A DNA stretch of 64,000 nucleotides from Monarcha castaneiventris obscurior (taxonomy: Eukaryota; Chordata; Aves; Passeriformes; Monarchidae): contig JAMPIT010000059.1 in assembly GCA_026261815.1 (NCBI GenBank), positions 21,128,001 through 21,192,000 of the forward strand, written 5' to 3'. Below, piece by piece: positions 23,765-34,664 of this stretch. Within the stretch, counting starts at the first letter, position 1. Every line of letters begins with the position of its first letter. Below the pieces are notes generated by a model. It ran no database searches and was not told the origin of the DNA. It worked only from the letters and a program-made list of their open reading frames with translations. Position numbers and translations under genes: made by a program.

Positions 23765-24900
23765 CTAGGGATGCCCAGGCACAAGAAATGGGGCAAGGAA
23801 GGCACGAGTCTGGCATGGGTGAGTGAGGCCTCCCACCCTGCTACAACCTCCTGTCAGGTAGTTGTAAAGAATGATAATGTCACCCCTGAGCTTGCTGTTC
23901 TCCCAGTTCAACTCCAGCTCCCTCAGACACTCTTCATAGGACTTACCCTTTAGACCCTTCCCCAGTTTTGGTGCCCTTCTCTGGACTTGCTCCAGCATCT
24001 CAATGTCTCTCTTGTAGTGATTGGCCCACAACTGAGCACAGGACTCAAAGTGTGCCCTCACCAGTGCCGAGTACAGGGGGACGATCCCTGCCCTGGTCCT
24101 GCTGGCCACACTATTGCTCCTACAGGCCAGGATGCCCTCGGCCTTCTTGGCCACCTGAGCACACGCTGGCTTATGTTCAACTGACTGTTCACCAACAACC
24201 CCAGGTCCTTTCCAGCCACTCTGCCCCCTGGAACTTCATGGGATTGTTGTGACACAAGGGTAGGACCCTGAATTTTGGCTTGTGGTACCTCATACAACTG
24301 GCCTCAGCACATTGATCCAGCCTGTCCACATCTCTCTGCAGAGCCTTCCTACTCTCTGCCAGATCAACACCCCCACCCAAATTCATGTTGTCTGCAAATG
24401 AACTGAGTGTGCACTCTATCTCCCCAACCAGATCATCAACAGAGAGATTTAACAAGACTGGCCCCAATACTGAGCCCTGGGAACCCCACTAGGGATCAGT
24501 TGCCAACTAGGTGTAACTCCATTCACCACCACTCGGGGTCTGGCCACCCAGCCAGTTTTTACTCCCGTGAGCAGTGCACCTGGCCAAGCCATGGGCTGAC
24601 AGCTTTTCCGGAGAATGCTGTGAGAGACAATGTCAAGGGCTTTGCTGAAATCCAGGTAGACAACCTCCACAGCTTCTCTCTCATCCATCAGGCAGGTCAC
24701 CTGGTCATAAAAGGACATGAGGCTGTTCAAGCAGGACGTGACTTTCATGAACCCATGCTGGCTGGATCAGATCCCTTGGTTGTCCTGCATGTGCTGTGTG
24801 ACATCACTCAGGATGATCTGTTACATAACTTTGCCATGTTTCAAGGTCAAGCTGACAGATTGACAGGCTCCCTAGATCCTCATTCCAGCTTGTCTTGTGG
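23765..24900 (-). pseudogene. CR1 ORF2 reverse-transcriptase pseudogene
   Basis: CR1 ORF2 encodes an endonuclease and reverse transcriptase that copies the element RNA at a nicked target. Here three minus-strand frames carry consecutive parts. 24449-24748 holds the region containing VVYLDFSKALD and SGVPRAQYWG; YLDFSKAFD and SGVPQGS are the intact CR1 forms, so the Q-G of the second motif is changed. 24189-24467 holds SSFADNMNLGG, where the catalytic FADD box reads FADN, followed by ALQRDVDRLDQCAE. 23765-24154 holds the C-terminal thumb-like part with VPLYSALVR and MLEQVQRRAPKL. Frameshifts separate the three and the second catalytic aspartate is lost, so the protein cannot be functional. Confidence 0.9.
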
Positions 24901-24958
24901 CTGGGTGTCACATTAGCCAACCTCCAGTAATCTGGGACCTCCCTGGTTAGCCAGAATT
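23765..24958 (-). mobile_element. CR1 LINE fragment covering the ORF2 reverse-transcriptase 3' half
   Basis: About 1.2 kb of minus-strand CR1. Translation in three frames gives reverse-transcriptase and C-terminal sequence (see the pseudogene entry). The left edge lacks the CR1 tail with its ATTCTATG-type repeats, so the copy is 3'-incomplete or its tail has diverged. The right edge fades near 24958 (5' truncation). Several frameshifts and stops make it a fossil. Confidence 0.92.
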
Positions 24959-25995
24959 AACAATAAATGACAATAAAACTACTATGTAAAGTAAATTAAA
25001 GACAAGCCTTTCTCAGTTCACGAAATCTCCATTTCGCAAAAGTTTTCTGTTCAGGGGACTTATTGATCAGAAATGAAAATCCAGAATCTTTAGCAATCAG
25101 AAACATTTAAAAATTTTCATTTAGCCCTTGGAACATATTTGTATAAATTAAGTTTTATAAAGACATCAAATTAATTATTTAAAAAATAAGCATACAATAG
25201 TGCTGTGGTGACAACTTGACAAAAATATCCCTGAGCAAGTTCTAAGTCATGTTGACATACTCCTCTGTGAACAGACAGATCTGTCCACAGGCTATCTGAG
25301 CTGACTACTTAGAAGCCAGCTCCAAACACTAAATCAATATAGGGTTATAAACTGAAGCCCACCCCTTGTGCCTCAGTAACAGACGAAGTGACAGATAATC
25401 TGTCTCTGTTAAAAAAGCTAAATGAGTCTAAGATACATATAGACGTGTTGTACACTTGTTGCATACTTTTATGAAGAGTCACAGGTTATCTGAGAAGATT
25501 TACCAAATGCTAAGAGTGAGAAGAGCTAATACAAATTATCTCATCATGACCCAGAAATATCTGTTTCTGCTGGTTCCTCCTTAAAATTGAAGAATTTTTT
25601 TCCAAAAATTACTAAAAAGAACATATTTTGCAAGTGAGTTCAGGTTATAAACCAAACTGTGTATTGAGAAAGTACTATCAATTTCATAAATTCAGTATGA
25701 AATATGTCTCAGTATGAACTATGTCTCCCTGAGGTCATAATAAGATTAAATTAGGATACTTGATTGAAGATGCCTAAATTTCTACAAAAAAACAGAATGA
25801 TTTGAACTCTGCATATTCTGGAATAAGCAGAGTAAATTTATAAAAATCTTAAGATAAAAGAATCAGTTTTTCAGTACTATGAAAATATCAAAATCCTCAA
25901 GTAGCATTGATTATTTAGATAATTGGCAAGCAAGCCAAAGCTAACAAAAAAAAAAATAGAATATTTTATTTTTTCTCATTGTGATTTTTTTGGCT
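24959..25995. other. AT-rich stretch without recognisable features
   Basis: Spacer between two CR1 fragments. No further feature is recognised. Confidence 0.55.
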
Positions 25996-26430
25996 CTTTG
26001 GCAGCACTCCTCCCCTTCATCCAGATCATTAACAAAGATGTTGAACAGGAATGGACCCGTATTGAGTGCTGTGGTATCCTGTTAGTTCTTGACCTCCAAC
26101 TAGACTTTGTATCCTGATCACCACTGCCTGAATCAGCTGTTAACCAATTTTCAATCCACCTCACTCTTTGTCTGCTCATCCCACCCATACTTCAGCATTC
26201 TTCTTTATTAGAGAAGTGTCCAAAGCCTTACTGAAGTCCAGGTAAAAAATACTCACTTCTCTTATCTACCAGACCAGTGTTTCCATCATAGAAACCTACC
26301 AATCTGTTTGAGCATGGCTTCTCCCTGATGAATCTCTGCTGACTACTCCTGGTAAATTTACTGGCCTTCATGTGCCTAGAAATGGTTTTTAGGATAAGCT
26401 TCTTCATCACTTCCACAGGAATTAAGGTCA
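25996..26430 (-). mobile_element. Old CR1 LINE fragment, reverse-transcriptase region
   Basis: Blocks such as CCAGATCATTAACAAAGATG, CTCCAACTAGACTTTGT, TTTTCAATCCACCTCACT and ACTGAAGTCCAGGTA are characteristic of minus-strand CR1 ORF2. Conceptual pieces read RVRWIENWL (25976-26188) and KLILKTISRHMKASK with RLVGFYDGNTGLVD (26228-26431). These are in different frames with stops between them. More diverged than the CR1 at 23765-24958, so probably an older subfamily. Confidence 0.9.
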
Positions 26431-26489
26431 TTTTATCTACTTAGTTACTTTAGATATTTCTAGGAACATGCTTATTTTATGTAGAATTT

Positions 26490-26502
26490 GGGGGGGGGGG
26501 GG
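26490..26502 (+). repeat. G13 homopolymer followed by GT-rich tract
   Basis: Thirteen consecutive G residues, then TGTGTCAGAGGGGTGTGTGT. Such a run can form G-quadruplex structures and is prone to length error in sequencing. Confidence 0.9.
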
Positions 26503-28436
26503 TGTGTCAGAGGGGTGTGTGTAATTTTTGGGAATATTTTGTTATTATTTACATGTCATTAGCATATATTTTCTGCACAAATAGCCATGTCATTCATAAA
26601 AACATGTATCATATACATACATTATATACATGAGTCGAACCGCACTCCTCCCGCAGAATTTTCTTTATGTACAACTACTGAAAAAAAAAAAAAAACAACC
26701 ATTGGAGCGTCACTTATGGTAGAAAGTAGAAAAAGAAGTGGTTGCATATCAGATTTGGCTGAAACAGAGTGTATGTGAAAGTGAATGTAAATCAGATCCT
26801 TATCTTTCTTGATGTATCTTGGAGGGAGAGTGTGAAACATCTGAAATTGCAGGCATTTGTCTGACAGGGCTCATTACCTGCATCTCTGATGTGCCAGACA
26901 GAAAATGCATACAGGAAGCTCTCCACTGTCCAGCCAGTCCCTAAGACACTATACACAGCATCCATCGTGTCCTTTGTTGGCAACTTGAATTAATCTTATC
27001 TGCTGCTTCCTCACACCTCTGCTGTGGCCAGTGTCAAAAACAGCACCTGCGGTAAGTGTCTCCAGTTGTCGTCTCTACACAAAATCATCATGGCAAGGGC
27101 AGAGGGGAAAGCTGCAGGCTGCATGGATTTTTCAGCCCCTCCAAAACACTTTAACTCTTGTTATTGTGTCAGTTCATGAACAGGTCACACCCGTGTGTCC
27201 CTGGACTGTTACCACGGGCACTGCTGCAAGTAATACTATGACAAGTGGATAATCAGACCTTGAACCTTGTCCATGGGCTTACTCTAGCAGGAGTGTAGAA
27301 GTAGTCCTTGTTCTGTCTTTGGCCTGGCCCTCAGGGATTAGTGACTCAAAGGAATCAGTTTTAAGAGCTGCAGCTTATGAGGGTGGAAAGTCATTGCAGG
27401 TTTACATTTTTATAAAGTTATCTTTATAGCTTAACTCTTTGAAAGAGTGTGAAAGTCTGGGCTAAGTACAGTTGGAGTCCAGACCTTAAGACCACAAAAG
27501 AGAAAAGAATTCAACAAGCCAATAATTACTTATTCTGTACTGTAGAGTTTCTTTTGAACAAGGCTCTGATCAGGAAAATGAGAAAGATAAAAAAGAATTG
27601 CATGGGATTAATATACTCTCTCTCAGGCTATAGCAGAAATCAGTTACAAATCAATTCCTTGGAATAAATCGTAATTCACTAATATCTCAAGTTAATAAAC
27701 TGGGAAGACAGTCACTATACCCTTAGGGCATATTAAATATACCTTTCAGGAGATTTTCCAGTACTGAATCTGAACCTATGCATAAGGACTTTCACTCGCA
27801 GAGATTAAAAAATGCAAGATTACTTAATTGTACTGTGTAGTAAAAATTAGTGAAGTCTTGTATTTCTTCTAACCTCAGAGCTGTTGGGAGCAAACGTTTC
27901 TGGCTGCAATACAGGCAGGTTCTTAACTTCATGAGGGAGAGAAATCATGTTTCATATTCACTGATGCACAGACATGTTCAGATAAAACTTAGCACCCATA
28001 ATAGTTACCAGGACTAAGACTAAGCATGACCTTTTAAATCCATATTCATGCAGACATGGTAAAGGTTTCTTATGAAACAGCTGCTTTTCTAAACAGGAAA
28101 AATTTTATTTGAACACATAAATTATATTGATATTTGTCTGCTCATTTGGTCTAGTCATGACTTTGTTGAGTTACAGCATTGTTTTTGAAAAAAAATTTTG
28201 TGGCTTTGCATCTGGAAATTGTTAAATAAAGCAGAAATTAATAGAATATGCATTTCAGGATCTCTTTGAGCCCATTAAAAGCACACCAATTGCCATAGTC
28301 CTGCTTTGCTACTAGAGTCTGTGTTGTTCTCTTGCATCAATTGCTCTGTGAAGTCTGTATTCTCATAGGTCTGTAAAAATGTTGTATTCAAAATATCTCT
28401 ATCTCCCTTTTTGATATTTTCAGCTCATGAAGATAG
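26503..28436. other. Stretch without supported genes
   Basis: A small CpG cluster (26636-26662) lies just upstream of an A15 run near 26680. A minus-strand frame at 26792-26983 ends in a donor-like GCAG|GTAATG but has no convincing acceptor. No repeat family is recognised. Confidence 0.45.
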
Positions 28437-28502
28437 GATCATAGAACAGAATCATAGAGTCATAGAATCACAGAATCATAAAACAGCTTGGGTTGGAAGG
28501 GA
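28437..28502 (-). mobile_element. Very short CR1 LINE 3' end
   Basis: Repeated ATCATAGA-type octamers (ATCATAGAACAGAATCATAG and on), then AACAGCTTGGGTTGGAAGGG: the CR1 3' tail in reverse complement. Only about 65 bp were inserted or retained. Confidence 0.85.
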
Positions 28503-31500
28503 ATGGTTACCAAAGTGCCCTTCTTCGAGACAATAATGATTTCTTACCACAAAGCATGCAAAACCACTTAGTAGCGGTTAGGTTGACAATACAATATATT
28601 TGCTTTTTATCAGGCAGACCGATGTTGTCTCTTTGGACTTACATGCCAATGCTTATTCAGGGTTCATCCATTTTCCCCTACGTAGTACGAGAAGTGTAGT
28701 CTTGCTGGCCTTTAAAACAAGGATTTTCTGTTTCATACGAATATAACCTGATCAATGGTCTTAAGTGCCCACCTGCCTGTGAGTCTCTAGCTACATTCTT
28801 CTGCAAAAGGAAGAGAAAGTGGACGGAAAAAAAGTCCATTGTTCTGGAGAAATCAGTATTTTGATAGTTCAGTGACTCTGGCATATGCAAACCTCTGTAT
28901 TTGTATTATAACTTGTTAATCTGTTGCTGGCAGTCTGTTTGAAACAGACAGATCCTTTACTCAAATTGTCTGTGGATTTCCAGCTCTTGAGTTCTTTTTA
29001 AAGCCCATGCTAGAATGTGAATATGCAGGGAAAAAAATGTTATAGAAGAAACCGGACTGCGTATATTGCCTTTGTGACAGTTTCCTGACAACTTTTCTAA
29101 TTGAAATCCAGAATCTTGTATCAATTCATAAATGCTTTGCAACAGAATTTCTGAAATTAAAAATTCAATCTATTTCTCTCTTTTCTTACATCTCTCTAAT
29201 ATTTTGTGGGAGAAAAGTATAAACATGACATATAACCTAATATTTATCCCATGCAAACAAAGTGTTTCAAAAATTTCCAGTGATAGGGTAAATCCATTTA
29301 AAATATGTGTTTTCATATAATTTCATGCTGGTGTTAAACATTCTCAACACAGTCACACAATTATTGTTTTCTGTCATGTAGTGGAAAAACCCCAAACATT
29401 TTTACATCAATCTAGCGGAATTTGTTTTAAAATAATTGTAAGGCAGTATAAGCTAAGTGTTTTATTTCACTTCTGACTAAAGTATATATGAAATATTTTA
29501 GATTTATTTCACAATATCAGTAAAGAATAAGTCCATACTTTACTAACTCCATCAGTAATTGATTTATTTACATGTCTGTCTAATTGCTAATATTTGGACA
29601 TCATTACTCTCTCACTGATTCCTTTGTGTTGTATATTATAACAAAGTTGCTAATAATTAATGCACTGAGTGCACACAAGTAGCTACAATCAGATGATTGT
29701 GTACTGCCATCCATTGTTCAGTGAAACATTTTAGACTAAAAGCCACACAAAATTCCCGAGATTTATTATCAAGCCACAACTCAATATACATTATAGTGGT
29801 CCCAAATCCCTTAATTCCAATATATATGGTGTAACTATTTTAAAAGCTTGCAGAAAGGAGGATTCAGTAGAAAAAACACTGGACTGAAAATAGTGAGACA
29901 TGAACTCTTAACTCCTTTCATCTCTTGTTTAAGTCTGACAAGTCACTTGATATATTTAACATACTTTTGTTTGTGAAGCAGTGAAAAGATCCTTTATTTT
30001 GAAGTCTTATGGTAACCTTCCATAAAGAAGCTCAGTGAAGTGCATAAACAGATGGTTTAAACTGTCTGATTCTGGAGCACAACTGAACAACAGTTTTAGG
30101 GGGGAAAAAAGGGTCAGTGTAGTTATTTGCAGCACACAAAAGTCCCTGTTAAAGTCACTGATGACAACACAGGTCAGAGTGATTAAACAAAAGAAGATTT
30201 GCAACCTGACTTGTATTCAGTTGTCTTTCCTTGCCTAATTTCTCTTTTTCTCACTGGGCATACTGCATTTCTTCTTCCGGGAGATCAATGCATGCTCACA
30301 CAGATCATTAGCCCAGATGAAAAATAGTTTGACAAGCAATGAAATACTTCCAGTGATATGACAATGGCCTATTTGTGCATGCTGAGCCTGAAAATATACA
30401 GGCAGGACAGAAGTGTGGAAGGAAAATGATTCAGCTGGTGATGCTCACAGCTTGCAGAAAGTTGTCAACTTGATCCATGTAGCATGTCTGAGCTCTGTGA
30501 GTAAGCATCATGCAAGCAATGATAATCCTTCACTTAACAGTTGGATGACTCACAGAGGAGGATTTTTCAATAGATCCTTCCCTGACAGTTACTAATTTGC
30601 TTGCTGCACTTCTCTGGCACAAAGGTTTTAAGTCAACTCTGCAGCTCTTAAAGGGCACATTAAATGAACAAGAGCAGACAACTCTGCATCTATTGGCAGT
30701 GCCAGTATCACAGTGTGGAATGAGTAGTTATCGTAGCATAGCTTTGAGACCAACATATTTCCAAACTGGAATGTGTGTGGAGGAGATATATAATGGTAGA
30801 CATTGACTTGAAGGAGCAGATCCCAAACCACTAAAAAGCATAGTTAGACAATATGGGTAGACATGTCTACAGCAAATAGAATTCTTCAGTTCTCTTGGAC
30901 TTGAAAAGGTGATTTCAGAAAAAAAAATCTTAATTTTTCCCGCAAAGAAAGTTATTCAGAATTGCTTTATAGAAATTTTCTACTCTGATTAAAGAGATTT
31001 TTCTACAATATATTGCACATGCATGTTGTTCGAGATAGCTGGGGATATTGCTTAAGTTCTATTATGTATAAAAGAGGTTATAATATGTAGGTTCACATTA
31101 AAATATCAAACTTTGCTAACATCTACAAAATGTTTCAAATGAGAAATATTTTTTGAACTTGATTTCATCTATGTGGTCAATGAAGGCACATGAATTTATT
31201 CATGAATACAGAGGAAAATCTGAGGGCAGATCCATATGGACCTGCAAAATATTTTGTTTCTAAGACAAATGTTTTGCGAAAAGGCTATAGTGGGAATCCG
31301 CTTTATAGTGAAATGAGGCTTGCTATTTTTCTACATGGCCCTTAATAACAAATATAGGATATGGTGACTCTTAACAGACACCTTATTATTAGTTGCATAA
31401 GTTGCCTCAGTTGCCTCAGAAACCAATGAAGAAAACTGGGCTCTGCCAGGAGACAAGATTTCCTTTAATAACACAAAATGAAACTCCTTCTCCCAGGGGT

Positions 31501-32120
31501 TCTTGCTACTACTAGCAGCTTCATGATATTAAAGGTACATAGAAATTAGATGTAGTAAATTAGAGCTCCCCTGCATGACTATTGAACCCATTGCACTCTG
31601 CCTTCCAAAAGCTCAGTTGGACTTAGTCTTTCAAGCTGAACAGAAACATGCTTAGTATTATCAGTATTATGACCAAATATATGAGGTTGGGATACCTGCT
31701 GAACTGGGTACTCCTGTTGTGAAATCAGATCTAAAACTGTTGCTTTACTGCTTCTATCATCCCTGAATAATTTTTTTTATTTTTTTTTTCCTTGCTGAGC
31801 ATTCAGAAAACAAACAGTAAAAACCAAGTAATGGCCATTTCAGGAATTCATTATGTTTTTTGTTCTACTTTTACTGCCTATGGTTAGGACTTTCCCAAGT
31901 CATTAAAGAATGCAAGAGTTCCGTTTCAAAATAAGATGTTGAGGAGCTCTACTAGTAATCCCTTTCTTTTGTACTGTTTGTCTTTTTCATGTACCTTGCC
32001 TTCATTTCAGTCCATATGATAATTTTTACAGTCCTTGCACTGTTTTCCACCTTTTAATTTTTAAACTTATTATTTAACATGTAGCACCAAAACCAATCTT
32101 TTACTCAGGCCCTCATACTG
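28503..32120. other. AT-rich stretch without recognisable features
   Basis: Short open frames only; no known repeat recognised. Confidence 0.55.
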
Positions 32121-32470
32121 TCCTATAGTGGGTCTGTGAGGGGGGGCCTCTTCTTGGGGCTGGGATGGCACCCAAGGAGGCTTCCTGGGATGAAGTTCCC
32201 TTACGCCACCCCTCCAACTACCCTGGGTGTTTTACTGCTGGACATCCATGAGTGATCCTTTGACCCTTAGGGTGAAATGAACCCGTCTCCTGGGTACCCC
32301 TGCGTAAGAGTCTAATGTGTGTTTGCGTGTGCTGTAGGTCACCATTCTGGTCCATGCAGTAACAATATCTCCAGTGGGCACACCAAATAGATCACCTGAT
32401 AAATGTCTTTGGAATGTTGTCATGATCACCCCGCTGTTGATTAGTTTTGGTTTTGTTTGCAAATTAAAGT
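32121..32470. other. Unclassified higher-GC segment, possibly ERV-derived
   Basis: The segment from about GTGGGTCTGTGAGGGGG to TTTGCAAATTAAAG is richer in G+C than its left flank and adjoins a minus-strand LTR remnant. It does not line up with the other LTRs in this window. I could not assign orientation, termini or coding content. A decayed ERV internal piece or another LTR family is plausible. Confidence 0.35.
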
Positions 32471-32671
32471 TTGTCTGAGTTTGTGCTCTGCATGCTGTTT
32501 CCATGTACCTCCCTGATAGCTTGCCATGTGATCACAGCCTCCTTCAGGCACATCCACCTGCATTGTCATGGAGTCCTTCCTGGGCTGCAGGTGGGTCCTT
32601 GTTCCCCCATGGTCCTCTGTGGATGGCTGGAGCCCAGGTTCCTCACCATCCTCTGCTCCATGGGCTTCAGG

Positions 32672-33145
32672 TGATGCCATGATGAATTTTGTCTTTTCTT
32701 TTATACCCCTGTTATACCTTTTTGCAACTTCTGTATTCTTGGTGCTTTTTTGCCTGCATTCTTGGACTTGTTTGTTAAGCCAAGAGACTAAACATTTTAG
32801 AAGCTTTGTAGTTAGGGTGCCAGGGTGCCCAGGCCCCAAGGTCCTCTCCAGAACACATTTTGTAAACTAAGATAGAACCATCCAGGGGAAGGTTCCTTGG
32901 GAGGGGGGGCTCATTTGAGCCTCTCATTGGGGAATATTTGATAGACATGCTAATTAGTAAGACCTGGAATGTAAGACCAGAACTAGGAGAGAGGGACTTT
33001 GCAGTGGGGATGGGGGGGTGCACAGAAGTGTATTCGACCTGTTCGTGGTGCACCTAAGGATCCTTACAATAAATACCAAGGTAAAACCCTTTTTCCCCTT
33101 CTAACCGTGTTCGCCTCTTGATTTTTAAGACCAGGAAAGGCATCA
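32672..33145 (+). mobile_element. Solo LTR with clean termini and target-site duplication
   Basis: 474 bp starting TGATGCC and ending GGCATCA, a perfect 7-bp terminal inverted repeat of the TG...CA type. Identical CAGG flanks (32668-32671 and 33146-33149) form a 4-bp target duplication, more typical of gammaretrovirus-like (ERV1) elements than of ERVK (6 bp). AATAAA at 33068-33073, close to the 3' end, gives plus orientation. A G7 run lies in the middle (about 32900). No internal ERV sequence remains, so this is a recombination product. Clean ends imply it is younger than its host LTR. Confidence 0.93.
33068..33073 (+). terminator. Polyadenylation signal AATAAA of the solo LTR
   Basis: AATAAA 72 bp before the LTR 3' end, the position expected for the R region. 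Confidence 0.6.
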
Positions 33146-33482
33146 CAGGGGAACCTCAGCTCCAGCACCTGGAGCGCCTTCTCCCCTCCTTCCTCACTGA
33201 CCTGGGTGTGTGTTGGAATGTTTCTTTCACATATTCTCATTCCACTCTCCAGCTTCAGCTGTGGAGTTTGGGTTTTTTTTTTTTACTACTTCTTAAATGC
33301 ATTATCCCAGATGTACTATCACTGTTGGGCTTGGCCTCTGCCAGCTGTGGGTCCAGCTTGGAGCTGGCTGACATTGGCTCTGCAGAACATGGGGGAAGAT
33401 CCTGGCAGCTTCTCACAGAAGCCAACCCTGTATCTCCCCAGCTACCATGAGGGAATTTTCATGTCAATCCAATACAAACTCA

Positions 33483-34520
33483 AATTTATATTTCAGGGTG
33501 CATAAAAATATACTCTTTTTTTTTTTTTTTTTAAATGTGATTGTTCTTTTAAAACTGACCACTGACTGCTATTTTCAGTTTCTTAAGCTTTATTGAATCC
33601 TCCTTAAAGATTTTGCTAACTATAGCATGATAAAGTCATTCAGTCTAGGAAAGGAAACAAGTACTGAGGCTCATGATAGGAATAATATATTTATCATCCA
33701 AATGACAGCAAGAGCTATAATTTTTTCTCCATTTTATTAGTCAGCCTGGCTCATTGCTACTTCATGAGAAAATGTATTGCAGATAATACTTCAGCATACA
33801 ATCTGATACAAGGCTCCAGACAGCAATTTATGCTTAGAAATTAACTCAGATTAATGTGGCGATAATTGTTGGAGCTCAGTTACATGTTTTTGCTAATTAA
33901 GGATTGAGGGAAATGCCATAGAAGAGACAGTAACATTTGTTAACAAGAATACACTAATGATTTGGTTGTTCACATTGACCTCTGAAAAGGTTAAAATGCC
34001 AGAGCTTTTGGTGAATTAGTAAATATGTTAAAAGGGTTACTCTTTATCTTGTTTAAAAGAAAGAAACCATATTTCATCTCACTATTAAATATGAGGGAAA
34101 AAGTAATTGATTATCCCATATATTTCCTAAAATTAATCATAATTTTTATGCATTTTAATCTGTGTTCTTATATTTTGCTGTCTAGGTTAAGAAAATAAAA
34201 AAACATTAATTCATTTTCTTTGTGATTCTGTCTTATACAGGTCCCCTTTTAATAATTTTTGAGCCCCACTGAACCAATATAAATTAATTTAACAGAGAAG
34301 GAACAGTCTCGGGCCTACATTCAATATTGTGTCAGGTATATAATTTGCATATATCAATTAAAACTGTTGCACATAGTGAGTTAGTGATCTCTATCAAAAC
34401 GAAATGTAAATGCAATATAAATTAAATCTCATTAGATTTAGTTAACGCAAGACTCCAAGTCACTAATGATTCTGAACACTATCTTATAAACAGAGTAAAT
34501 CTTTAAATAATGATTATTTG
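33483..34520. other. AT-rich stretch without recognisable features
   Basis: Contains a T17 run (33516-33532) just right of the old LTR. Otherwise AT-rich, with nothing recognised. Confidence 0.55.
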
Positions 34521-34664
34521 ACTCTGAGAGTAGGTCAGTTGTTTAGAGCATGGTGCTAATAATGCCAAGGTTGCTGGTTTGATCCCAGTACAGACCATTC
34601 ACTTAAGACGTGGACTTGGTGATCCTTGTGGGTCCCTTCCAACTCAGAATATTCTATGATTCTG
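34521..34664 (+). mobile_element. tRNA-Ile-derived SINE with CR1 tail (TguSINE1-like)
   Basis: The first ~75 nt resemble tRNA-Ile(AAT): A box TAGGTCAGTTG (34531-34541), TTAGAGCATGGTGCTAAT with anticodon AAT at 34558-34560, and B box GGTTTGATCCC (34576-34586). The remaining part is a CR1 3' tail ending ATTCTATGATTCTG: GGACTTGGTGATCCTTGTG (34613-34631), then GGTCCCTTCCAACTCAG. SINEs of this build are transcribed by RNA polymerase III and mobilised by the partner LINE that recognises the tail. Mismatches in the acceptor and D-arm region mean it is not a working tRNA gene. The composition fits TguSINE1 of zebra finch. No clear target duplication is seen. Confidence 0.9.

Larger units (their letters stand above)
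32471..33482 (-). mobile_element. Old avian ERV LTR remnant, split by a younger solo LTR
   Basis: Two blocks (about 32471-32671 and 33146-33482) share ordered motifs with the minus-strand LTR at 42224-43263: CACAGCCTCCTTCAGGCA, GGGAACCTCAGCTCCAG against GAGGAACCTCAGCTCTAG, CTGACCTGGGTGT, a CTTCTTAAATGCATTATC block, and CAGCTTCTCACAGAAGCCA. The right end near ACAAACTCA corresponds to the LTR 5' terminus on the minus strand. The left end is truncated. The blocks join exactly at a 4-bp target duplication, which shows they were one element before the insertion. Confidence 0.8.

Noticed and set aside
26792..26983. Minus-strand 63-codon frame with a donor-like GCAG|GTAATG
   Set aside because: No convincing acceptor, no ATG in a sensible place and no recognisable motif.
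34521..34596. tRNA-Ile gene
   Set aside because: The acceptor and D-arm bases do not pair properly and a CR1 tail follows; this is a SINE head.
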